A stretch of 64,000 nt of DNA, taken from positions 186,001 through 250,000 of the forward strand of contig JAXDFZ010000003.1 in NCBI GenBank assembly GCA_034665305.1. Reading direction: 5' to 3'. Shown piece after piece: positions 35,860 through 43,347 of the stretch (its first letter is position 1; the number at the start of each line of letters is the position of its first letter). Source of the stretch: DASXRU01 sp034665305 (GTDB lineage: Bacteria; Acidobacteriota; Blastocatellia; Pyrinomonadales; Pyrinomonadaceae). The notes below the pieces were generated by a model, which searched no databases, was not told where the DNA came from, and was given only the letters and a program-made list of their open reading frames with translations. A program made the position numbers and the translations under genes.

Positions 35860-36103
35860 AAGTTTCGGGTTTCGAGTTCGCTTTGGAGTCTCAGGTCTCA
35901 AATCTCAAGTCCCAACACACGAACCCATTTAGAGTGCGCCGGCAGAGCGAAGCGGCGACGTCGCTTTGGGTTAGACCCGCAAGCTGAGACCTGAGTCCCG
36001 CGACCCGACGTGAGACTTGAGCGGTGAGATTTGAGACTTACCACTCTCCGAACTCGAAACTCGAAACTCGAAACTCGAAACCCGAAACCCGAAACTCGAA
36101 ACT
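35860..36103. repeat. Heptanucleotide tracts around a palindromic repeat arm
   Basis: TCTCAAG-type 7-mers (about 35888-35912), one arm of the GAGTGCGCCGGC family (35927-35972), and a clear tract of CGAAACT/CGAAACC 7-mers (about 36054-36102) that ends immediately before the ATG of the next gene. Confidence 0.65.
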
Positions 36104-36106
36104 TCT

Positions 36107-36415
36107 ATGTACCTGATCCAATTCCTACTGCCGCTTTCCGACAACGAGGGGAAAGCTTTCTCGCGCAGCGAGTTTGAAAACGTCCGCGCGGAACTGACTG
36201 AACAGTTCGGCGGCGTTACTGCATTTTTGCAATCGCCTGCTCTGGGTCTTTGGAAAGACGAAAACGATCAGGTCAGCCGCGATGCCGTCGTGATGTTTGA
36301 AGTTATGGCGGAGGAACTCGACAAAGCCTGGTGGAGCAATTACCAGCACACCCTCGAGCAAAGGTTTCGGCAGGAGGAATTGGTGGTGCGCGCGATTAGT
36401 GCAGAAAAGCTCTGA
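36107..36415 (+). CDS. Conserved-looking hypothetical protein, about 100 residues
   Basis: A 102-residue soluble protein (YLIQFLLPLSDNEGKAFSRS at the N-terminus; FEVMAEELDKAWWSNYQHTL in the second half) with an alpha/beta pattern. No family name is known to me. Its ATG follows a CGAAACT heptamer tract directly, leaving no Shine-Dalgarno sequence, the same arrangement as mutL. Confidence 0.6.
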   Translation: MYLIQFLLPLSDNEGKAFSRSEFENVRAELTEQFGGVTAFLQSPALGLWKDENDQVSRDAVVMFEVMAEELDKAWWSNYQHTLEQRFRQEELVVRAISAEKL

Positions 36416-36430
36416 CGCGATCCGCGGGTC

Positions 36431-36934
36431 TTACGGCTTTGGTTGCGGGGGTGGATTTGCCGGCAGTGGCGGCTCAGCCGGCCAGCTACCTTCCTGCTTC
36501 ATGCGGGTAATCACTCTGCGCGCCGCGTCCTCACCGTACTTGGCTCCCGCCGCCTGCGACGCGCTCATGATTTGGGGCAGCGTCGCAATCATTTTCTTTC
36601 CCAGTGGAGTTTCATAAAACGCACTCAACCCTGACAGTTCGTCGTCGCTGAAGAATGACGCATAAATCGGAATGATCACTTCTACAAACTTGTTGGGATC
36701 GACCTCTTTGGCCAGCTCATCCCAAAACCGCGGTGGCACCTCCGGTGACACCTTCCTCTGCGCTTCCAGTGCGGCGGAAAACTCGCGTGTGAAGGCCCCC
36801 ATGGCGTCGGTTTGAATCAGGATTTTCCGAATTTTATCTGCCTTAGTACTGATGGTGGCAGTTTGCGCCAACAAACCAGGTGCTCCGCAGAGCAGGACCA
36901 AGAGTGTTACGAAGCCCAGAATGGTTTTTCTCAT
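36431..36934 (-). CDS. DUF2059-family secreted protein
   Basis: A 167-residue protein with a signal peptide (TILGFVTLLVLLCGAPGLLA) and a helical domain containing IYASFFSDDELSGLSAFYET followed by PLGKKM, the DUF2059 signature (FYxTPxGKK). A Pro-rich tail follows. The start at 36934 has GAGGAG about 7 nt upstream. DUF2059 proteins are periplasmic and of unknown role. Confidence 0.8.
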   Translation of the reverse strand: MRKTILGFVTLLVLLCGAPGLLAQTATISTKADKIRKILIQTDAMGAFTREFSAALEAQRKVSPEVPPRFWDELAKEVDPNKFVEVIIPIYASFFSDDELSGLSAFYETPLGKKMIATLPQIMSASQAAGAKYGEDAARRVITRMKQEGSWPAEPPLPANPPPQPKP

Positions 36935-36997
36935 CGAATTGCTCCTCGTTCGCAAACCTGGAGATTCAACTGAAACTAAATTCCAAAATTCAACTGT

Positions 36998-38266
36998 TTA
37001 CCTGTAACTCAGTCGCGCCCCGATGTAATCGAAAATCTTGTCGGGCATCTTCATCTGTTCCCAGGCGCCGTACCCGGCAGTGATCGCCAGCGGCCAAAGT
37101 ACCACCATACTCACGGCGCCCACCGCCGCTTTGTCCAGCCATTTACCGGCGCCAATCTCCACAGTCAATGTATCGCCTGCTTGATGGAACAGGATGTTCA
37201 GGGAAGTCGCCATGCCTACCCAATCGCGCCAGCCGCCGCGTTTCTTAATTTGCAATAGCAGGCTCTGGGCTTCAGTTTCCATTTGCTGCGAGTCAAAGCC
37301 CTGCGCATTCAACCAGGCTTTGACGTCGGTTATCAGGCGAGAGGCATCGCAGTCCGGACAGGTATAAGTGCGAGTTTCCGATCGTTCCACCTTCGGCGCC
37401 GGCGTGTTGATGGGCATGGGTGCGAGCGCCGAGGAATTCTCTTCGAGCGGTTTACCGCAGCTTCCACAGAATCGCGTTCCCGGCTGCAGTGGCGCCTGGC
37501 ATCTTGAACAGATCCCAGGGTTAGCGGGCGACCGAAACTCTTCGGTGAAATTGTGCGGCGCCGGTGGTTTGGACGGAGGCGGTGGATGGCCTTCGTTGCG
37601 CTTTGTTTGCTCCCGCTCGTCCAGATTCTTTAACGCCTCATCAATCTTCAAATCAATCTTGGCCAGCAGATCGTCACGCCGCTTCAAGCGCAGCAGCAGA
37701 TCGCGCAGTTCGATTGCCGAACGCCCTTGGCGCACTCCCTCTTCCAACTCGAAGATGAGAGTGATCTGATCCTGAGAACTCAAAGGCTCGTGCGATTCGA
37801 TGCGGTCCTTCAACGTACTGAGATAGGAAATCGGAACGCGCGGCGGATCGGGCAAGGGCTCGGGCAGCGCCGGAGTCGGCGGCGTAGTATTAATTGACTT
37901 GAGCAGGGCAAAAGCTGCGTCCTTATCGCGGCGCCGGTAATCCGTCACCTGAATCTCGTTCAGCGGCGCTGACAGCAGGTTAATGTTAATGCCTTCGGCA
38001 ACGAGGACGGGGAGGATGGGCTTGCCGAGTTTCATGACATAACCCAGCTCGCTCTTGCAGGCTTCTGAATCCCACGACTCGGGCGAAAGCGCGAACACAA
38101 AAATGTCGCACTCGCGAATGTTGGCGAGGATGTTGTCCCACCAGCGCTGCCCGCCGGTGAGAGTTTGATCGTGCCAGGTGTCGATGCCGACGGCTTGCAT
38201 GTCTGCGATGAGTTGGGTAACAGCCTCCAGGTTCTGCCGGCTGTAGCTGACAAACACTCGTCTCAT
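36998..38266 (-). CDS. TIR-domain protein with zinc ribbon and C-terminal membrane region
   Basis: A 422-residue protein. Residues 1-125 form a TIR domain: FVSYSRQN (AA loop), DTWHDQTLTGGQRWW (BB loop), FVFALSPESWDSEACKSELG with a Glu at the position of the NADase catalytic residue. A helical middle region (about 145-225) and Pro-rich linker lead to a zinc ribbon (CSRCQAPLQPGTRFCGSCGK, about residues 258-277), a further CPDC pair, and a C-terminal hydrophobic segment (AVGAVSMVVLWPLAITAGYG). Bacterial TIR domains often hydrolyse NAD+ or make signalling nucleotides in defence. The membrane end suggests a membrane-tethered effector or receptor. Confidence 0.85.
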   Translation of the reverse strand: MRRVFVSYSRQNLEAVTQLIADMQAVGIDTWHDQTLTGGQRWWDNILANIRECDIFVFALSPESWDSEACKSELGYVMKLGKPILPVLVAEGININLLSAPLNEIQVTDYRRRDKDAAFALLKSINTTPPTPALPEPLPDPPRVPISYLSTLKDRIESHEPLSSQDQITLIFELEEGVRQGRSAIELRDLLLRLKRRDDLLAKIDLKIDEALKNLDEREQTKRNEGHPPPPSKPPAPHNFTEEFRSPANPGICSRCQAPLQPGTRFCGSCGKPLEENSSALAPMPINTPAPKVERSETRTYTCPDCDASRLITDVKAWLNAQGFDSQQMETEAQSLLLQIKKRGGWRDWVGMATSLNILFHQAGDTLTVEIGAGKWLDKAAVGAVSMVVLWPLAITAGYGAWEQMKMPDKIFDYIGARLSYR

Positions 38267-38521
38267 TTAGAGCACTCCTCCTATCAGGTGAAACAGGTGG
38301 TTTGGCGGTTGAGGCGCCTGAAATGTGTCCGGCCCCGAAAATCAAATCTTAACCGGTCCCGGGTGCGTCGCGGAGTATACACGAAACAGATTAGCGCTGG
38401 GAGAGGGTGCCTAGGGGTCGGCGCAGCCGGCGCCGGCGAATGCCAGACTTAGATAGTTGAGGGTACTGCGCGTCACAGCAGCGGCCATCTTTGTTTAGTT
38501 TTAACCTGACTTAAGGCGACT

Positions 38522-39421
38522 TCAATTTGCTGATAGCTGCTTTGATCCAGCTATCGCCCACGTTGATCCGCCATCTTTAGTCAGGTAGTTTCGGCCATCG
38601 CTGCTCACGGCCCACACAGTCTTCCCGTCATTCGAGACCAACCCGATGAAGGAGCTGCCTTCGATCTCCTTTACTGTCCAGGTCTTGCCTCCATCAACGG
38701 TTCTGCAAACACCACCACTTCCGACGACCCAGCCTCGACTTTCGTCAACGAACCGCAAAGCCACAAAGTCTGTCGGTTTAGCAAAAGGGTCTCTGGAAAA
38801 AAGAATAAGGCTCGCCTGCTGTTCCCCCCATGACTGACCGCCGTCTACAGTGTGCGCAATAGATCCATTCTGGCCAACTGCCCAGCCCGTTGCGTCATTT
38901 ACAAACTCGACTGCGAATAGGCTGGCTGTCAATCCTGACTGCAGTTTCTTCCAGCTCTGTCCCCCATTTTGTGTTGTTAAGATGGTCGCGCTATCCCCCA
39001 CAGCCCAACAACGGTTCTCGCTGCGACAAGTAATTGCATTTAGCGTCTCATCGGTTGAACTTATCTGGCGCTCCCAATGGATTCCGCCATCTGCCGTGTG
39101 CATGATGATGCCTTCATTGCCAACCACCCATCCGAAGTTGGCATTCACGAAAAAAACTCCATTCAGATACCGAGCGGAAACACGCATTTTCTTTGTCTTA
39201 CCATCCGCTGAAATTTTTGCAACGCCGCCGCCGCCTCCCACAATCCACAATTCACCTGATTTGGTTTTACAGACCTTGGTGAATGAATAAGGACCAGGAA
39301 TTCCTGAAAGCCGAATTGGGTTTGCGAAGTCGTCTGGCGCTGCCTGGGCCAGCAGCCCGCCCATGTACATTAGGACAGTTAAGATTCCCATTCCGAAGAT
39401 TGAGCGTCCGGGCTTTAGCAT
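38522..39421 (-). CDS. Secreted YCF48/BNR-repeat beta-propeller protein
   Basis: A 299-residue protein with a signal peptide (about residues 1-28) and at least five repeats of the form 'GWVVGNEGIIMHTADGGIHW', 'CWAVGDSATILTTQNGGQSW', 'GWAVGQNGSIAHTVDGGQSW', 'GWVVGSGGVCRTVDGGKTW'. This is the YCF48/photosystem II stability-factor type propeller. In non-phototrophs such proteins are extracytoplasmic and of unknown function. Confidence 0.82.
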   Translation of the reverse strand: MLKPGRSIFGMGILTVLMYMGGLLAQAAPDDFANPIRLSGIPGPYSFTKVCKTKSGELWIVGGGGGVAKISADGKTKKMRVSARYLNGVFFVNANFGWVVGNEGIIMHTADGGIHWERQISSTDETLNAITCRSENRCWAVGDSATILTTQNGGQSWKKLQSGLTASLFAVEFVNDATGWAVGQNGSIAHTVDGGQSWGEQQASLILFSRDPFAKPTDFVALRFVDESRGWVVGSGGVCRTVDGGKTWTVKEIEGSSFIGLVSNDGKTVWAVSSDGRNYLTKDGGSTWAIAGSKQLSAN

Positions 39422-39518
39422 TTCTAAATCCTCATATGCATTTTAATCCGCCTGCATGAGCGATGATCGTTAAGCGAGCAGCGAAAATCGGCGCCGCGAT
39501 ACTTCCAGGAGGAAACCG

Positions 39519-40278
39519 CTAATCAAAACGGTAAACAATAATCCCGACTATCTGAACCGGTTTGCCAGAGACGGTTGTCGGTTGGAACACCGATCGCCCC
39601 GCCGCCGCTCCTGCAGCCTTGGCCAGTTCCGGCCGACCGCAAAGGATTTGCACTTTGATTACTTACGGTTTCCGCGATCGTTACTTTGACGACTACTGCT
39701 CCTCCGGTCCGCCAGAGCATTGCCTGCTTGGGATACTGAGGAGTGGCGAGTTTGAGAGCCCTGCCTTCCAGGTCGCGGTCGCCGTGGTCGAATCCGTTAT
39801 AGAGCTTAAATAACCGGTCGCTGAAAGCTTTGTTATTTCTAGCTCTATCCTCACCTGCCGTAGCGCAACTGTAGCGCTCGAGGGTGTCTATCAAATCGTT
39901 GCTCTCGGCACTCTTCTCAAAAATAGCGATCGCTTTTTCAAAGTAAACCTTCGCCTCTTCTTTCTTTCGTTTTGCGAGAAAGAGCTCCGCCAGATTCACC
40001 AGGGCGTGACCGGTTAAAAAATGCTCGGCGCCTACCGTTCGTTGTCTCAGCTCCAGCAGTCGTTCCGCCAGCGGTAGGGCCTGATCGTACTTTCCCTCCT
40101 GGTAGAGTTTTACAACTTGCGAGGCCAGTTGCTCGGCCTCAGCGATCTCTGCCGCTTGAGCAGCCGGTACACCGTTTTGGTTTTGCACCCGGGCCGGGAC
40201 GATGTGGCCCTCGCTGCTGGTTTGGACCAGCAGCAGGAAGCCTAATGCGGAGACTAGCCACACAGGGTGGTTTCTCAT
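39519..40278 (-). pseudogene. TPR - TonB C-terminal domain protein, frameshifted
   Basis: The N-terminal part is a signal peptide and TPR region (EAEQLASQVVKLYQEGKYDQ, LVNLAELFLAKRKKEEAKVY). It reads into a TonB C-terminal domain (TPQYPKQAMLWRTGGAVVVK followed by VTIAET) and then loses frame at about 39657-39672. In another frame the domain continues perfectly as KVQILCGRPELAKAAGAAAG, then FQPTTVSGKPVQIVG and IIVYRFD with a stop at 39519-39521. A net loss of about 2 nt explains this. The unshifted frame ends at 39523 with unrelated residues. It is either a recent pseudogene or an assembly error. Confidence 0.75.
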
Positions 40279-40452
40279 GGGCTCTCTCTTAACATAAACC
40301 CGGAGACGCGACTAGGGCGCACCTTGTGTCCCTATTAATGCGGCAGTATATTTTGGCGACTATTTGTTGTAACGCCTTCTCACAAGGCTCCCTTGACCTG
40401 ACGGTGGCCCCACAGAAATTCCGGGCCGCCGCACAATGCCAGCGAGGTACTG

Positions 40453-41304
40453 ATGGAAACATCACAACCCGACATATTCATTTCGCACGCCAGCGCCGAT
40501 AAGGATCAATATATTCATCCGCTGGCTGAGGCCCTCAAAGCTCGCGGCGTAACCTTCTGGATCGATAACGCCGAAATCGGGTGGGCCGAAAATTGGGTGG
40601 AGCAGATTAACGAGGGTTTGCGGACGACGAAGTTCGCTCTCCTTTGTCTGTCGCACAACTTCCTGCTCAGGCCCTGGCCCGAAGCGGAGCTGTAGTCAGT
40701 GCTGGCAACGCAAACCTCCTCAGGCGTAAAAAGAGTTCTGCCTTTGATTCTGAACTCCAGGGACGAAGTGTTGGCACGCTATCCTGTGTTGGCGGGATTG
40801 ATCTTTCGTGAGTTCACTGACGGCCCCGCAAAAATCGCCGACGAATTAGCGCGTTTGCTGGAGACGAACGAAAAAAGCAGCGATGAAATCAGCGTCACGG
40901 TTGAAAGCGTTCATACCGGCAAGGTCTGCCACTTGAGGGTCCCCGCAAGAGCCAGCGTTGCTTACCTCTCGAAACTGGCCCAACCCTGCCTGGGAGTTAC
41001 AGAGAATATCCCGCTCGCCGCGCTTACGCTGCCCCTCCTCAGGTGGGTGCTGATAGATGTGAAAGCAGAAGATGAATGGCTCAACCTACCGGCGGAAAAA
41101 CAAATCCACATACACGCAATGGTGGCTGCGGGGGATGATTTCAAGATTGCATATAAGAGCGTGGATCGCCTGAACGAAATAGGAGTGGCCGACGGGACCG
41201 TCTTTCACTTGTACGCCATTCAAGACATATTCAAGGGCGCCGCCGTAAAAAGCGATCTCCCACCTTCCCGTTTCAACTCTCCGGGAGACGACTTCAGCTT
41301 GTAG
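40453..41304 (+). pseudogene. TIR-domain gene split by an in-frame amber codon, with a ubiquitin-like C-terminal domain
   Basis: Residues 1-80 are a TIR N-terminal part (DIFISHASADKDQYIHPLAE, VTFWIDNAEIGWAENW, ALLCLSHNFLLRPWPEAEL). TAG at 40693-40695 interrupts it just after the putative catalytic Glu. The same frame then continues without a break as SVLATQTSSGVKRVLPLILN and YPVLAGLIFREF, the usual remainder of the TIR fold, so the two pieces form one ancestral gene. The second piece could start at GTG 40699. Its C-terminal half (ISVTVESVHTGKVCHLRVPA ... FHLYAIQDIF) looks like a YukD-type ubiquitin-like beta-grasp domain. One base change (TAG to CAG, AAG or GAG) would restore about 283 codons. 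Confidence 0.75.
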
Positions 41305-41470
41305 TTGGCACTTACCGCCTCAGCACCTACCGCATGCATGATTAGGATTGGTCTTTTTTTGCGTCGATGGTTGAGGTAGTTGAAAAACGGCATCGCTAGT
41401 TCCGATCAGCTCAGCGCTTGTTGCGGATAGAATTCAGGCTAGGGAATGCAATCACGTTTGCAGATAAAAC

Positions 41471-41875
41471 CTATGGCATCTTAGTTAAGTCAATATAGGT
41501 TTCACCCGTTGGTTTACCACGTTCGGTGGAAAAACTTATGCCTTCTTTGCCGCTCACGCGGTCAATTTCATAGAATCCCCGCAGTCCCGGTGGCGGTTCC
41601 CGTCTTAATAGGTCATAGACAATATCGTGATCCTTTGCCGTCTTGTATTCGTCGCAGATCACGACACTTACTAGCTTTTCACGGCGAAAGTCCTTATTCA
41701 ACCGGCGGGCGAGGGCTATCATCTCATCACGATTGAAATGTTTTGCTTCTACACTGATATGTGCGACGAACATTGAAGGTTCAGCTTCAAGCCGGTTTCG
41801 ATAGGCGACTCGGTATTTGGGCGGCTGACGGTTAAGGGGCTGTTGGCCTACTGTTGCGGTAAAGCCATCAATCAC
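41471..41875 (-). CDS. Hypothetical protein downstream of the sseB-like gene
   Basis: A 134-residue soluble protein from a GTG at 41875. It has an alpha/beta pattern: FVAHISVEAKHFNRDEMIAL, VSVVICDEYKTAKDHDIVYD and a C-terminal GFYEIDRVSGKEGISFSTER. No family name known. It lies downstream of the RHS toxin, candidate immunity and SseB-like genes on the same strand, so it may be a further accessory or orphan immunity gene. The in-frame sequence upstream is open for about 19 codons but has no better start. Confidence 0.55.
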   Translation of the reverse strand: MIDGFTATVGQQPLNRQPPKYRVAYRNRLEAEPSMFVAHISVEAKHFNRDEMIALARRLNKDFRREKLVSVVICDEYKTAKDHDIVYDLLRREPPPGLRGFYEIDRVSGKEGISFSTERGKPTGETYIDLTKMP

Positions 41876-41993
41876 CCACGTCGATCCGCCATCCTTCGTC
41901 GAGAATATGGACCAGCTCGTGAAGCACAGTTAGCTCGGGGAGGTGAAGCAAAGCCTGGCAGGACTGGCGCCCAAGCCCGACACCATGCCCAGC
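41868..41993 (-). other. Fragment of a HExxH (zincin-like) coding sequence
   Basis: Between the SseB-like gene and the hypothetical gene, the minus strand can be read as ...ALLHLPELTVLHELVHILDE followed by GWRIDVGD and a stop at 41868-41870. The HELVH (41907-41921) matches the zinc-metalloprotease motif in a hydrophobic helix context. There is no start codon or complete domain, so this looks like the tail of a degraded gene. Chance cannot be excluded. Confidence 0.3.
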
Positions 41994-42800
41994 CTACTTC
42001 CGGCCAAAGTCAAAAAGTGACCTAAGCTTTGATGCGGGCGGGTTGCTCGCGCGTTCATAAAACGGTTTCGTCTCTTCGATAAAGTATTGCGCTATTCCGG
42101 GCTCGCCGCGCCTCACTCTAATCAGATCGATTGGCTCGCCTCTGGTTGAAGATTCGGCGGCCACGATGCCGGCCTCGCGAACGGCGGTTTCATAACCGCC
42201 GTCAGCTTCAATGCCTACGATCAAGTGCGGCTTTTCATCGACGGTAGCATCGAACATCAGCGCCGGGTAAGCGGCGCGCACATTCTGATGCGCCGAGAAG
42301 AGTTTGCTTAGCGAGGTGACCATGGCGTGCGGATAGTCTGCCGGCTGGCCCAGCTGAACCGTGGTGGCGGTCTGCACGACCCTTTGCTCGGGCAACTGAT
42401 TTACGCCTTCGGCTAAGAGCGCCTCAACTTCCTGCGGCGTAAACTCCTTGCCATAAGCGGAAGCCGGATTGAGCACCAGTTGCGCGCCGCGAGTCATTTC
42501 CAAAAACGTCCTGGCCGGGAGCGCGATGTAAGGGGCGTCATCCTGGATGGCGAGCTGCAGCGCCTGAAGAGACGTGAAGAAGGGAATCGCCGTCGACCCA
42601 TCTGGCTTCTCCCAATGCTGGATTTCAATTTTGGTGTCCGCCGCCAGTGTCACCGCCCCTTCACCTTCGCCTAACTGGCCGGAAGACCCCAGGACAAAGA
42701 TGTTGGATTCCAGCAGCAGCCGGTAAACTTCCGGCCGATTGGCCGGCTCCGCCGCTGCCAACTCCAATGCGGTTTCCGGAACGTTTTCCTCGGTTTGCAT
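41994..42800 (-). CDS. sseB: SseB-family protein (enhanced serine sensitivity)
   Basis: A 268-residue protein. The N-terminal domain matches SseB (ALELAAAEPANRPEVYRLLL, IQHWEKPDGSTAIPFFTS, ALPARTFLEMTRGAQLVLNP), and the C-terminal half matches the SseB_C pattern (PHLIVGIEADGGYETAVREA). SseB-like domains are found near toxin loci in several bacteria, which fits the position here 70 nt downstream of the candidate immunity gene. I used the ATG at 42800, directly before the family N-terminus. Confidence 0.8.
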   Translation of the reverse strand: MQTEENVPETALELAAAEPANRPEVYRLLLESNIFVLGSSGQLGEGEGAVTLAADTKIEIQHWEKPDGSTAIPFFTSLQALQLAIQDDAPYIALPARTFLEMTRGAQLVLNPASAYGKEFTPQEVEALLAEGVNQLPEQRVVQTATTVQLGQPADYPHAMVTSLSKLFSAHQNVRAAYPALMFDATVDEKPHLIVGIEADGGYETAVREAGIVAAESSTRGEPIDLIRVRRGEPGIAQYFIEETKPFYERASNPPASKLRSLFDFGRK

Positions 42801-42870
42801 GAGGGTTGTTAAATAAAGGGCGGACAATCCTAGGATGATTCCTGGAAGTGCCTCCTGTCACCAAGATGAC

Positions 42871-43347
42871 CTAGATAAGTTGTTTCGTCCGCAATCCAGC
42901 TTCGATTAGATTCCGCTTTTCCGGCGCGGTCATATTGAGCCATCTTGCGTGCGTGATGACTGGTATGAAGAAAGTCTTGACTTGGGATGGCTTAGCCTCA
43001 TGATAATCAACGTCTTGTGTTTGGCAAACGGGACATACAATACCCATGGAGGCATCGAGCTCTTGGTTCTCCAACGGGTCACATGTCAAACCGAAAACTC
43101 TGTCAAACCGTTCAGCTTGTTCGATCTCGTCGATCCGGCCCTGATAAATATCGCCTAAGATCGTTCTGATTTCTTTTACGACCTCATCTTTAATGGTTAG
43201 CAGAGCACAGCTTTGTCCGTCGGTCGTCCGAATTAACCGCTCCCCATATTGAAAGTCTGAGAAGTCGTAAAACTCAAAGGCATGACCCACAGGACGACAA
43301 TGCGCCGAAAATACAACTAGCTTTCTCTCAGCTGTTAGGTAATTCAT
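42871..43347 (-). CDS. Candidate immunity protein of the RHS toxin
   Basis: A 158-residue protein whose ATG overlaps the toxin stop by 4 nt (43344-43347), the typical coupling of polymorphic toxin and immunity genes. The sequence is soluble, with a central acidic helix (DEVVKEIRTILGDIYQGRID) and a CxxC (IVCPVCQTQDVDY) plus one further Cys (LTCDP) that might bind metal. No immunity family is recognised; the role is inferred from position alone. Confidence 0.65.
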   Translation of the reverse strand: MNYLTAERKLVVFSAHCRPVGHAFEFYDFSDFQYGERLIRTTDGQSCALLTIKDEVVKEIRTILGDIYQGRIDEIEQAERFDRVFGLTCDPLENQELDASMGIVCPVCQTQDVDYHEAKPSQVKTFFIPVITHARWLNMTAPEKRNLIEAGLRTKQLI

